28,537 nt of DNA from Stagnihabitans sp043738565 (GTDB taxonomy: Bacteria; Pseudomonadota; Alphaproteobacteria; Rhodobacterales; Rhodobacteraceae): positions 1 to 28,537 of the forward strand of contig JAYUGA010000213.1 in NCBI GenBank assembly GCA_043738565.1, written 5' to 3'. This document shows positions 6,389-13,862 of the stretch, piece after piece. The notes under the pieces were generated by a model that saw only the letters and a list, made by a program, of their open reading frames with translations, was not told where the DNA came from and did no database searches. Position 1 is the first letter of the stretch; every line of letters starts with the position of its first letter. The position numbers and the translations under genes are program-made.

Positions 6389-7600
6389 ATGACCGACGCT
6401 TTCATCTATGACGCCGTTCGCAGCCCACGGGGCAAGGGTCGCCCGGATGGGGCTTTGCACGAGATGACGGCGGTGGCGCTGTCGGCGCAGATACTGGATG
6501 CGATCCGGCTGCGGAACGGGCTGGCGGGGCATGCCGTTGAGGATGTGATCTGGGGCAACGTAACGCAGGTTGGCGAACAGGGCGGCTGTCTGGCCCGGTC
6601 GGCGGTGCTGGCTTCGGGGCTGGACGAAACCATTCCCGGCCTGTCGATCAACCGGTTCTGCGCCAGCGGCATGGAGGCGGTGAACCTGGCCGCCAATCAG
6701 GTCAAGGCGGGCGCGGGCTACGGCTATATTGCAGGCGGGGTCGAGATGATGGGCCGGGTGCCGATGGGGTCGGACGGCGCGGCGATTGCTGTGGATCCTT
6801 CGCTGGCGATGAAGACGTACTTTGTGCCGCAGGGGATTTCGGCGGATATCATTGCGACCGAATATGGGTTCAGCCGCGATGATGTCGATGCTTTGGCGGT
6901 GGAAAGCCAGAAGCGGGCGGCGGCGGCCTGGGCGGCGGGGCGGTTTGCGCGCTCGGTTGTCACGATCCGCGACCGTAACGGCCTGGCGATGCTGGCCACG
7001 GACGAATACATGCGACCCGGCACCGATATGCAGACCCTTGGCGCGCTGAAGCCGGCGTTCCGGGAAATGGGCGAGGTGATGCCCGGCTTCGACCGCGTGG
7101 CGATGATGAAATATCCGCATCTGGCGCGGATCAACCACGTCCACCATGCCGGCAATTCCTCGGGCATTGTCGATGGCGCGGCGGCGGTGCTGGTGGGGGA
7201 TGCGGAGTTTGGCCGCATCCACGGGTTGAAACCTCGCGCCCGCATCAAGGCCAGCGCCAAGATCGGCACGGACCCGACGATCATGCTGACCGGGCCGGTG
7301 CCGGTGACGCAGAAGATATTGGCAGAGGCGGGGCTGACCGCGCGGGACATCGGGTTGTTCGAGGTGAACGAAGCCTTTGCGGCAGTCGTTCTGCGGTTTC
7401 AGCAGGCATTTGATGTCGACCCGGCCTTGGTCAACGTCAATGGCGGGGCGATTGCGATGGGGCATCCGTTGGGAGCGACCGGGGCGATCATCATCGGAAC
7501 CCTGCTGGATGAGATGGAACGCAGCGATACGGAACTGGGGCTGGCCACGCTGTGCATTGCCAGCGGCATGGGGGCGGCCACCATTCTGGAAAGGGTCTGA
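6389..7600 (+). CDS. fadA: Acetyl-CoA C-acyltransferase (3-ketoacyl-CoA thiolase)
   Basis: A 403-residue thiolase that cleaves 3-ketoacyl-CoA with CoA, giving acetyl-CoA and a shortened acyl-CoA, the last step of beta-oxidation. All family active-site elements are present: nucleophile C91 in NRFCASGMEA, the NEAFAAV loop, H359 in GHPLGATGA, and C389 in CIASGMGAA near the C-terminus. The length is normal for FadA/FadI. The start follows a GAGGAGACAGAA ribosome-binding site. It is separated from the FadJ-type gene, its usual neighbour and partner subunit, by two cupin genes and one NTF2-like gene. The symbol is by function; FadI is an equally fair name. Confidence 0.92.
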   Translation: MTDAFIYDAVRSPRGKGRPDGALHEMTAVALSAQILDAIRLRNGLAGHAVEDVIWGNVTQVGEQGGCLARSAVLASGLDETIPGLSINRFCASGMEAVNLAANQVKAGAGYGYIAGGVEMMGRVPMGSDGAAIAVDPSLAMKTYFVPQGISADIIATEYGFSRDDVDALAVESQKRAAAAWAAGRFARSVVTIRDRNGLAMLATDEYMRPGTDMQTLGALKPAFREMGEVMPGFDRVAMMKYPHLARINHVHHAGNSSGIVDGAAAVLVGDAEFGRIHGLKPRARIKASAKIGTDPTIMLTGPVPVTQKILAEAGLTARDIGLFEVNEAFAAVVLRFQQAFDVDPALVNVNGGAIAMGHPLGATGAIIIGTLLDEMERSDTELGLATLCIASGMGAATILERV

Positions 7601-7602
7601 CA

Positions 7603-8073
7603 ATGCCGAAACTTGATCTGACCAAGGTGCCGGTGAAGACCGGATCAATCTACCCCTCGCCCTATGCCGAGATGATGCGCGGGCGCTCTTCGCTGCGGCT
7701 GGGGGATGCGGGCGGGCTCACCCAGTTCGGGGCCAATCTGGTGATGCTGGAGCCGGGGGCGCTGTCGAGCTTGCGGCATTGGCACCGGCATGAGGACGAG
7801 TTTGTCATGGTGACCGAAGGCGAATGCGTAGTGGTGCAGGACGCGGGCGAGGTGGTGATGCGGGTGGGCGATTGCGCGGCCTTTCCGGCAGGCAGCACGG
7901 ATGGGCACCAATTCATCAACCGCACCGGCGTTCGGGCAACGTTTCTAGTGGTGGGCACCAAGGCAGCGCGGGAAGTGGCGACCTATACCGATGTCGATCT
8001 GATGGTGGAAATGGCGGGTGGCAAGGCGCGGTTCACCTACAAGGATGGCGAGGACTGGACCGGGCCGCGATGA
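7603..8073 (+). CDS. Cupin domain protein (first of tandem pair)
   Basis: A 156-residue single-domain cupin. Motif 1 is complete (G-x6-HWH-x4-E-x6-G, in LRHWHRHEDEFVMVTEG) and motif 2 is complete (G-x5-PAG-x4-H-x3-N, in DCAAFPAGSTDGHQFIN), so the three His and one Glu that bind a divalent metal are all present. It resembles the uncharacterised COG3837-type cupins. The start lies 2 bp after the thiolase stop. It is clearly a paralog of the next gene (shared GLTQFGA, HWH..ED, GD.A..PAG). Metal binding is probable; a catalytic, isomerase or sensor role is unknown. Operon placement links it to acyl-CoA metabolism. Confidence 0.85.
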   Translation: MPKLDLTKVPVKTGSIYPSPYAEMMRGRSSLRLGDAGGLTQFGANLVMLEPGALSSLRHWHRHEDEFVMVTEGECVVVQDAGEVVMRVGDCAAFPAGSTDGHQFINRTGVRATFLVVGTKAAREVATYTDVDLMVEMAGGKARFTYKDGEDWTGPR

Positions 8074-8085
8074 CAGCGAGGGGCC

Positions 8086-8544
8086 ATGCCAAAGGTTGAT
8101 TTGCCTGCACTGGTGCAACAGGCAGAGCTTGCCCACCCGGTTCTGGGCAGCGGGCTTGGGGCCTGTGCCTGTCAACTTATCTCGGATCGCGGCGGACTGA
8201 CCCAGTTCGGCGCGTTCATCGAGGTTTTGCCGCCCGGCAGCAAATCCAGCTTCCGCCATTGGCACGAGACCGAGGACGAGATGGTCTATGTGCTGGCCGG
8301 CCAGGTGGTGCCGGTTGAGGACCGCGAAACCGAGCTTCGGGCGGGCGATGCGGCGTGCTGGCCTGCCGGATTGGCGGTGGGGCATTGTCTGGAGAACCGC
8401 TCTGACCCGGAGGCGCGGTATCTGGTGATCGGCACGCGCAAGGTTCAGGACGTGATCCATTATCCTGACGGCGATCTGGTGGCCCACAAGCCCGACATGG
8501 CGCGGCAGTATTTCCACGCTGATGGGCGAAAGCGGTACGGTTGA
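8086..8544 (+). CDS. Cupin domain protein (second of tandem pair)
   Basis: A 152-residue cupin, paralog of the preceding gene. Motif 1 (FRHWHETEDEMVYVLAG) and motif 2 (AACWPAGLAVGHCLEN) keep all four predicted metal ligands. It differs in its N-terminal 40 residues, which carry an alternative segment (HPVLGSGLGACACQLISDRG) in place of the PSPYAEMMRGRSSLRLGDAG of its twin, and in its C-terminus (ARQYFHADGRKRYG). The two may therefore act on different ligands or as a heterodimer; both ideas are inference. Its TGA stop directly abuts the ATG of the next gene. Confidence 0.85.
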   Translation: MPKVDLPALVQQAELAHPVLGSGLGACACQLISDRGGLTQFGAFIEVLPPGSKSSFRHWHETEDEMVYVLAGQVVPVEDRETELRAGDAACWPAGLAVGHCLENRSDPEARYLVIGTRKVQDVIHYPDGDLVAHKPDMARQYFHADGRKRYG

Positions 8545-8988
8545 ATGGAGGCCCCGGACATCTTGCAGAGCTATCTCGACGAGGTTGGCAATTCGGTAAT
8601 GTCCGACGATTGGCAAGGCTACCAGCCCTGCGTCCACTTGGCGTGCGAACTTGTCAGCTACGATGGCAGCCATTTCATCACGACCGAAGCAGAGTTGCGC
8701 GACGGGTTTGAGAAGTTCCGCGATATGCTGCGGTTTTATCGTGTCACCGACTTTATCCGGCTGACCGAAGAGGCAGTGCTGGCGGAAGACGTGATCGCTG
8801 ACAGCTATGTTTCGCACCTGATCTCTACCGGCCATCGCTTGCTGGAGCCGTTCCGGCCCCAGATCACCCTGTGCTATATCGAGGGCCGTTGGCACGGCAC
8901 CTCTGTCACCAATGGCCTGTCGAGCAGCCGCTGGGCGACGATGCTATCCCCCTCCCCCGAGTTTGACCCAAAAGGACCGATGCAATGA
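8545..8988 (+). CDS. NTF2-like (SnoaL-like) hypothetical protein
   Basis: A 147-residue protein with the pattern of an NTF2/SnoaL cone fold: an N-terminal helix (ILQSYLDEVGNSVMSDDWQGYQPCV), an alternating strand set, a second helix (TEAELRDGFEKFRDML), then strands ending ITLCYIEGRWHGTSVTNGL. No catalytic residues can be assigned. It starts immediately at the end of the second cupin gene and its TGA overlaps the ATG of the FadJ-type gene by four bases, so it is tightly coupled in translation to beta-oxidation enzymes. The family assignment is by pattern only; the function is unknown. Confidence 0.7.
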   Translation: MEAPDILQSYLDEVGNSVMSDDWQGYQPCVHLACELVSYDGSHFITTEAELRDGFEKFRDMLRFYRVTDFIRLTEEAVLAEDVIADSYVSHLISTGHRLLEPFRPQITLCYIEGRWHGTSVTNGLSSSRWATMLSPSPEFDPKGPMQ

Positions 8989-11174
8989 GCGATTTTACCT
9001 ATGTTGCCGATGCGGATGGCGTTGTCACGATCGCCTGGGACGTGGCGGGCAAGTCGATGAACGTGATGTCGATGGCGGGGTTTGCCGAGTTGGACGGGAT
9101 GATTGACCGGGCTTTGGCGGATGGCGCAGTCAGGGGGGTGATCCTGACTTCGGGCAAGAAGGATTTCGCGGGGGGGATGGATCTGAACGTGATCGCCACG
9201 ATGCGCGAGGGCGGAGCGGCGGCGATATTCGACGGCGTGATGGGGATGCATGCGATCCTGCGCAAGATCGAGCGGGCGGGGATGGATGCCAAGACCTTGA
9301 AGGGGGGCAAGCCGATTGTGGCGGCGCTGCCGGGGACGGCGTTGGGGATTGGCTATGAATTGCCGCTGGCCTGCCACCGGATTTTTGTGGCGGACAATCC
9401 CAAGGCCAAGATCGGCTTGCCGGAGATTCAGGTCGGGATTTTCCCCGGCGCTGGCGGGACAACGCGGCTGATCCGCAAGCTGGGGGCGATGGTGGCGGCA
9501 CCGTTCCTGTTGGAAGGCAAGCTGAGCGACCCGAAATCGGCCAAGGCCAATGGGTTGATTGATGAGGTGGTGGCCCCGGAGGCGCTGCTGGCGCGGGCAA
9601 AGGAATGGGTTCTGGCAGCCAAGGATGCAGACCTGGTCAAGCCGTGGGACGACAGGGGTTACAAGATGCCGGGCGGCAATCCCTATCATCCGGCGGGTTA
9701 TCTGACCTTTGTCGGTGCCAATGCGATGGTGATGGGCAAGACAATGGGGGTCTATCCGGCGGCGAAGGCCCTGATGCAGGCGGTGTATGAGGGGGCTTTG
9801 GTGCCGTTTGATGTGGCGCTGCGCATCGAGGCGCGAAATTTCGTGTCGGTGCTGCTGAACCCGTCATCCTCGGCAATGATCCGCAGTCTGTTCATCAACA
9901 AGGAAGCGCTGGAGAAGGGGGCGAACAGGCCTGCTGCGCCGGATCAGACGGTGAAAAAGCTCGGTGTCATTGGCGCGGGGATGATGGGGGCGGGGATCGC
10001 CTATGTTGCGGCGAGTGCCGGGATTGAGGTGGTGCTGATCGACGCGGCGCAAGCGGCGGCGGATCGGGGCAAGGCGCATTCGGCGGACCTGCTGGATAAG
10101 GGCATTCAACGCCACAGCGTGACGGTGGAGAAGAAGGCAGAGGTGCTGGGGCGGATCAATGCGACCACGGATTATGCCGCGCTGAAGGATGTGGATTTGA
10201 TCGTGGAGGCGGTGTTTGAAGACCCCAAGGTCAAGGCGGACGTGACGGCCAAGGTCGAAGCGGCGGTGGGGGCGGGGTGTATCTATGCCTCCAACACCTC
10301 CACCCTGCCAATCACCGGGTTGGCGGCGGCCAGCCAGCGGCCGGATCAGTTCATTGGCATCCACTTTTTCAGCCCGGTCGACCGGATGGCCTTGGTCGAG
10401 ATCATTCGCGGCCGCGCCACTGGCGACCGCGCGGTGGCCAAGGCGCTGGATTTCGTGCGGCAAATTCGCAAGACGCCAATTGTGGTCAACGATGCGCGCT
10501 ACTTTTACGCCAATCGCTGCATCCTGCCCTATACCAACGAGGGCATCCGCATGGTCGCCGAAGGGGTGGAGCCGGTTTTCGTGGAAAACGCCGCCAAGCT
10601 GGTCGGTATGCCGGTCGGGCCCCTGCAACTGATCGACGAAATTTCGATTGATCTCGGGATCAAGATCGCAAAGGCGACCAAAGCGGCACTGGGCGCGGCT
10701 TATCCTGATGATGACGTCGATGCAGTTGTGTTTGCGCTGGCGGATCAGGGCCGGATGGGGCGGAAGGTCGGCGCGGGTTTCTATACCTATGACGCGGCGG
10801 GCAAGCGTGAGGGGCTGTGGGATGGGCTGGCCAGGGGCTGGCCGGTGGCAGTGGTTCAGCCCGATCTGGTGACGGTGCAGCACCGGCTGCTGATGGCGCA
10901 GGTGCTGGAGGCGGTGCGGGCGTTGGAAGAAGGCGTTCTGACCGACATCCGCGAGGGCGATGTGGGCGCGATCCTGGGCTGGGGCTTTGCGCCGTGGTCG
11001 GGCGGGCCGTTCAGTTGGCTGGACATGATCGGCGCTGGCCGCGCGGTGGAAATCTGTGACGGGCTGGCGGCGGCGCATGGCAAGCGGTTCGCGGCTCCTG
11101 CCCTGCTGCGCGATCTGGCGGCGAAAGGTGAGGGCTTTTACGACAGGTTCGGCGGGCGCAAGGTGGCGGCCTGA
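8985..11174 (+). CDS. fadJ: Fused enoyl-CoA hydratase / 3-hydroxyacyl-CoA dehydrogenase
   Basis: A 729-residue bifunctional enzyme for the two central steps of beta-oxidation. The N-terminal crotonase domain (about 1-290) has the oxyanion segment KKDFAGGMDLN, E125 in GIGYELPLACH and E147 in IGLPEIQVGIFPGAGG, which correspond to the two catalytic glutamates of FadB, with two extra residues between them. The dehydrogenase part begins near residue 320 with the Rossmann motif GVIGAGMMGAGIAYVAA, followed by VDLIVEAVFEDPKVK, STLPITGLA and catalytic H460 in IHFFSPVDRM. Two C-terminal 3HCDH domains complete it. Length and order match FadB/FadJ. It is the last gene of the operon and convergent with the Hint gene. 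fadB is an equally valid symbol. Confidence 0.93.
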   Translation: MSDFTYVADADGVVTIAWDVAGKSMNVMSMAGFAELDGMIDRALADGAVRGVILTSGKKDFAGGMDLNVIATMREGGAAAIFDGVMGMHAILRKIERAGMDAKTLKGGKPIVAALPGTALGIGYELPLACHRIFVADNPKAKIGLPEIQVGIFPGAGGTTRLIRKLGAMVAAPFLLEGKLSDPKSAKANGLIDEVVAPEALLARAKEWVLAAKDADLVKPWDDRGYKMPGGNPYHPAGYLTFVGANAMVMGKTMGVYPAAKALMQAVYEGALVPFDVALRIEARNFVSVLLNPSSSAMIRSLFINKEALEKGANRPAAPDQTVKKLGVIGAGMMGAGIAYVAASAGIEVVLIDAAQAAADRGKAHSADLLDKGIQRHSVTVEKKAEVLGRINATTDYAALKDVDLIVEAVFEDPKVKADVTAKVEAAVGAGCIYASNTSTLPITGLAAASQRPDQFIGIHFFSPVDRMALVEIIRGRATGDRAVAKALDFVRQIRKTPIVVNDARYFYANRCILPYTNEGIRMVAEGVEPVFVENAAKLVGMPVGPLQLIDEISIDLGIKIAKATKAALGAAYPDDDVDAVVFALADQGRMGRKVGAGFYTYDAAGKREGLWDGLARGWPVAVVQPDLVTVQHRLLMAQVLEAVRALEEGVLTDIREGDVGAILGWGFAPWSGGPFSWLDMIGAGRAVEICDGLAAAHGKRFAAPALLRDLAAKGEGFYDRFGGRKVAA

Positions 11175-11182
11175 AGCAGGCC
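11168..11182 (+). terminator. Small hairpin over the fadJ stop codon
   Basis: GGCCTG and CAGGCC form a perfect 6-bp stem with an AAG loop that covers the TGA stop. The gap to the convergent Hint gene is only 20 bp. No T tract follows, so this is a weak candidate for ending the operon. Confidence 0.3.
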
Positions 11183-11194
11183 AAGGCCAGTCTC

Positions 11195-11755
11195 TTACGC
11201 GATCAGGCTGGCGACCAGTTGACGAGCAGCGGCCAACGGCAGGACCGGATGGGTCGGCGGCTGCAACAGTTGCATCAGGTCAAAGCCGGTGTCGGTGCCC
11301 GGCACACCGGCCAGCAGACCCGGCCCGGCGAACAGGATTGATGGGCGGTTCAGATGCAGTTGCAAGATCCGCTCGGTCCGGGCCGGGACATGGGGCGCGA
11401 TGCCACGCCAGCCTTCCAGCGCCATCGCCGGGACAAGGGCGCAGGTTTCGCCGCAGAACGGCAGGGCAAAGCGGCTTTCGATCAGGATCGGCTGGCCGGG
11501 CGGCAGGGTGAGCGCGGTGTCATTGCCAAGGGCACCCGGCGGCAGGTGGACCGACCACAGCGCCGGACGGATTTCCGGGTGGAGGCTGAAGATCGGGGTC
11601 AGGCCGTGACCTTTGGTCACGACCAGATCGCCGGGGGCAAGGTCTGACAGGCTGCGCCAGCCGAAAGCCGTCAGCACCAGGGTTGAAGCATAAAGTCCGG
11701 TAGCAAGCACATGGCGGTTGCCCGAGGGGCTGAGAGTGATGTCGTGGCGACCCAT
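11195..11755 (-). CDS. Degenerate Hint-domain (Hint_2) protein
   Basis: A 186-residue protein matching the Hint_2 fold common in Rhodobacterales: LTAFGWRSLSDLAPGDLVVTKGHG corresponds to the usual block A region, and LPPGQPILIESRFALPFCGETCALVPAMALEGW to the usual H-R-(L/V)-L-I block with its VPA segment. The residues needed for self-processing appear to be missing: no Cys or Ser nucleophile opens the domain in a proper context (ATGLYASTLVLT), and the block B histidine is replaced by Gln (PGQPILI). No signal peptide and no attached calcium-binding repeats are seen. The function is unknown; processing activity is unlikely. It lies downstream of a sulfotransferase gene on the same strand. Confidence 0.7.
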   Translation of the reverse strand: MGRHDITLSPSGNRHVLATGLYASTLVLTAFGWRSLSDLAPGDLVVTKGHGLTPIFSLHPEIRPALWSVHLPPGALGNDTALTLPPGQPILIESRFALPFCGETCALVPAMALEGWRGIAPHVPARTERILQLHLNRPSILFAGPGLLAGVPGTDTGFDLMQLLQPPTHPVLPLAAARQLVASLIA

Positions 11756-11762
11756 GAAGCGT

Positions 11763-11785
11763 TCCCGAGGTTCCGAACCTTGGGA
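11763..11785 (-). promoter_or_regulatory. Near-perfect 23-bp palindrome before the Hint gene
   Basis: An inverted repeat centred on base 11774: AGGTTC and GAACCT around one base, extended by TCCC and GGGA with a single mismatch (11767/11781). It ends 7 bases before the ATG. On the minus strand the 3' arm contains the only Shine-Dalgarno-like GGGA, so an mRNA hairpin would mask the ribosome-binding site; alternatively it is a repressor operator. Confidence 0.45.
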
Positions 11786-11850
11786 CTAGCAGGGGGTTTG
11801 GGCAGGGCGGCGCGGCGAATGTGGCGGCGACGGGGCGCTTGCCGCGGGTT

Positions 11851-12501
11851 TTACGGATCGAAATGATAGGTGAACCGGGCGATGTCGGCGGCGGCGATGT
11901 CGGCGATCAAGGCGGCGTCGTCTGAGGTGTAGAAGCCGCGCCAGTCGCGGGCGCGGTCAGAGGCGTTGGCCCGCGGGATGGTCAGGCGAAAACCAAGATG
12001 GGCCTCGAACGGGGCGAGGTCGGTGGTCAGGTGTTCAAGGCGGGCGTAAAGGCTGGCGCGTTCCAGCCCGTGGCGGTCGCGCAGATAGGCGGTGTAGGGC
12101 CAGAGCGCCAGGGCGGTGCGGGTTTGGGGATGGTTCAGGAAACCGCTGAAATTCAGGCTCCGGGCCAGACCGACGGCAGGATGGGCGAAATTCTGGCTGC
12201 GCAGCCAGTGGTAATAGCTGACGGCGCGGTCCCACGGGTTGCGGACCAGCGTGACGGTGAAGAAGCTGGCGATTTCGTCATCTGTTGCCAGCCCGGCGAT
12301 GTCGGCCAGCGTCGAATGCTTCCACAGACGGCCGTGGGATTTGACGCCATGCAGCCGGGTTTTTCGGGCGCGGGCCTTGGGCGTGTCGCCGATCAGGATG
12401 TCATCCTTCATGGCGCGGGTTTCCAGGGCCAGCGTCAGGGCAGTGCCGCCGGTCTTGGGGATATGGACGAAGATGAAGCGGCGGCCGCGGGAAATGATCA
12501 T
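11851..12501 (-). CDS. Sulfotransferase family protein
   Basis: A 216-residue protein with the two PAPS-binding motifs of cytosolic/Golgi-type sulfotransferases: the 5'-phosphosulfate loop FVHIPKTGGTALTLAL at the N-terminus and the 3'-phosphate motif TLVRNPWDRAVSYYHWLR near residue 90. It would transfer sulfate from PAPS to a hydroxyl or amino group, often of a surface glycan. The ATG at 12501 is preferred over an in-frame TTG at 12516, because the ATG is directly followed by the motif-bearing strand and the TTG has no ribosome-binding site; neither start has a strong one. The substrate is unknown and no glycan genes adjoin it. Confidence 0.82.
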   Translation of the reverse strand: MIISRGRRFIFVHIPKTGGTALTLALETRAMKDDILIGDTPKARARKTRLHGVKSHGRLWKHSTLADIAGLATDDEIASFFTVTLVRNPWDRAVSYYHWLRSQNFAHPAVGLARSLNFSGFLNHPQTRTALALWPYTAYLRDRHGLERASLYARLEHLTTDLAPFEAHLGFRLTIPRANASDRARDWRGFYTSDDAALIADIAAADIARFTYHFDP

Positions 12502-12530
12502 GGGGGTGACCTGCAAAGGAAGCCGTTCTC

Positions 12531-12582
12531 GGGGGCATCGAGCCCCCTCACCCGGCGCTGCCGCGGAGGCACTTTCGGTGCC
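12531..12582 (-). terminator. Two consecutive hairpins after the 2-hydroxyacid dehydrogenase gene
   Basis: Reading the minus strand, GGCAC-CGAAA-GTGCC (12582-12568) lies 3 bp after the dehydrogenase stop, followed by GGGGGC-TCGAT-GCCCCC (12547-12531). There is no T tract. The pair is the only strong structure at the 3' end of the four-gene ybjN-proC operon and may act as a Rho-dependent stop or 3'-end stabiliser. The second hairpin resembles the GC-rich one at 5692-5712. Confidence 0.45.
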
Positions 12583-12585
12583 ATG

Positions 12586-13530
12586 TCAGACCGGGTTTGG
12601 CAGGGGCTGGCCGTCTTGGAAGGCGGCGAGGTTGGCCACGGCCATCATGCCCATTGCTTCACGTATTTCGAGGGCGGCGGTGCCGAGGTGCGGCAGGAGG
12701 GTGACGTTTTGCAGGGCGGTCAGGGTGGCGGGAATGTCGGGTTCGTGTTCGTAGACATCGAGGCCGGCGCCTGCGATCTGGCGGGTTTGGAGCGCAGTGA
12801 TCAGGGCGGCTTCATCCACCACGTCGCCGCGGGAGATGTTGATCAGGATGGCGGTGGGGCACATCTGGGCGAGGGTCCGGGCGTTGATCAGGTGGCGCGT
12901 GGACAGGCTGGCGGGGACGGCGAGGACAACGAAATCGGCTTGCAGGGTTTCGGTGAGGGTGGACTGGGTGGCGAAGTCATGGGCAACGGCAGAGCGGTTG
13001 TGGAAGATGATTCCCATGCCAAAGCCATAGTGGCAGCGGTGGGCGATGGCCTTGCCGATGCGGCCCATGCCGATGATGCCGACGCGCTTGCCGGTGACAT
13101 GGGTTCCGAGCATCTGGGTCGGGTGCCAGCCTTGCCAGTGCCCGGCACGGACCAGACGTTCGCCCTCGCCGGCGCGGCGGGCGGTCATCAGGATCAGGGT
13201 CAGGGCAATGTCGGCAGTGGCGTCGGTGACAGCACCGGGCGTGTTGGTGACGTGCAACCCGGCGGTACGGGCGGCGGCAGTGTCGATGTGGTTGGTGCCA
13301 ACGCCGAAATTGGCGAGGATCTGGGCGCGGGGGTGGGGGACATCGGCGAAGACTTCGGCACGAAACAGATCGCCAAGGGTGGGAAGGATGGCGTCGTAAT
13401 TCGTGAGGGCGGCGCGGAGTTCCGCAGGAGTAAGGGGGGTGGTTTCGTCGCGGTAGGTCACGTCGAAGCGAGTTTTGGCGGCGGCAATGACCGTGTCGGG
13501 CAGGCGGCGTGTGATCAGAAGGCTTTGCAT
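12586..13530 (-). CDS. D-2-hydroxyacid dehydrogenase (glyoxylate/hydroxypyruvate reductase type)
   Basis: A 314-residue NAD(P)-dependent D-2-hydroxyacid dehydrogenase. The substrate-domain motif NFGVGTNHID (74-83), the Rossmann loop GMGRIG (154-159) and the catalytic triad R234 (NISRGDVVDE), E263 (YEHEP) and H281 (LPHLGTA) are all present, and the length is typical. GVGTNHID and the EHEPDIP context are like GyaR/GRHPR enzymes that reduce glyoxylate or hydroxypyruvate; related phosphoglycerate or formate dehydrogenases are less likely. Its ATG overlaps the stop of the tRNA-binding protein gene by one base, so it is the last gene of a coupled minus-strand operon. Confidence 0.9.
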   Translation of the reverse strand: MQSLLITRRLPDTVIAAAKTRFDVTYRDETTPLTPAELRAALTNYDAILPTLGDLFRAEVFADVPHPRAQILANFGVGTNHIDTAAARTAGLHVTNTPGAVTDATADIALTLILMTARRAGEGERLVRAGHWQGWHPTQMLGTHVTGKRVGIIGMGRIGKAIAHRCHYGFGMGIIFHNRSAVAHDFATQSTLTETLQADFVVLAVPASLSTRHLINARTLAQMCPTAILINISRGDVVDEAALITALQTRQIAGAGLDVYEHEPDIPATLTALQNVTLLPHLGTAALEIREAMGMMAVANLAAFQDGQPLPNPV

Positions 13531-13862
13531 CAGAAGAGTTTGCCGCCGCGAGGCACGTCATGGCCAGGGCCGATCAGCACCACCTCGCCATCCGCATCGG
13601 GGACACCGAGGACGAGGACTTCGGACATGATCTTGCCGATCTGGCGCGGCGGGAAGTTGACGACGGCGAGGACCTGGCGACCGATCAGGCTATCGGGCGT
13701 GTAGTGGCGGGCGATCTGGGCGGAGGAGCGCTTTTCACCGATCTCGTCGCCGAAATCGACCCAGAGTTTGAGGGCGGGTTTCCGCGCCTCGGGGAAGGGT
13801 TCGGCGCGGGTGATGGTGCCGACGCGGATATCGACCGCTGCGAAATCGTCGTAGCTGATCAT
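13530..13862 (-). CDS. CsaA-like tRNA-binding domain protein
   Basis: A 110-residue stand-alone EMAPII/OB-fold protein of the CsaA/YgjH type, with DIRVGTITRAEPFPEARKPALKLWVDFG, SAQIARHY, and the C-terminal VVNFPPRQIGKIMSEVLVLG and VPRGGKL. CsaA proteins bind tRNA or unfolded protein and have been described as export-related chaperones. It is coupled on both sides: its ATG overlaps the proC stop (ATGA), and its stop overlaps the dehydrogenase start (TGATG). The family assignment is firm; which of the two proposed roles applies is not visible. Confidence 0.92.
   Translation of the reverse strand: MISYDDFAAVDIRVGTITRAEPFPEARKPALKLWVDFGDEIGEKRSSAQIARHYTPDSLIGRQVLAVVNFPPRQIGKIMSEVLVLGVPDADGEVVLIGPGHDVPRGGKLF

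Noticed and set aside
12502..12516. TTG at 12516 as start of the sulfotransferase
   Set aside because: No ribosome-binding site precedes it and the five extra residues add nothing to the fold; ATG 12501 is preferred.
11998..13704. Long plus-strand open frame opposite the sulfotransferase and 2-hydroxyacid dehydrogenase genes
   Set aside because: It spans two well-supported minus-strand genes and their gap, and reads as Gly/Asp-rich repeats without any family motif.
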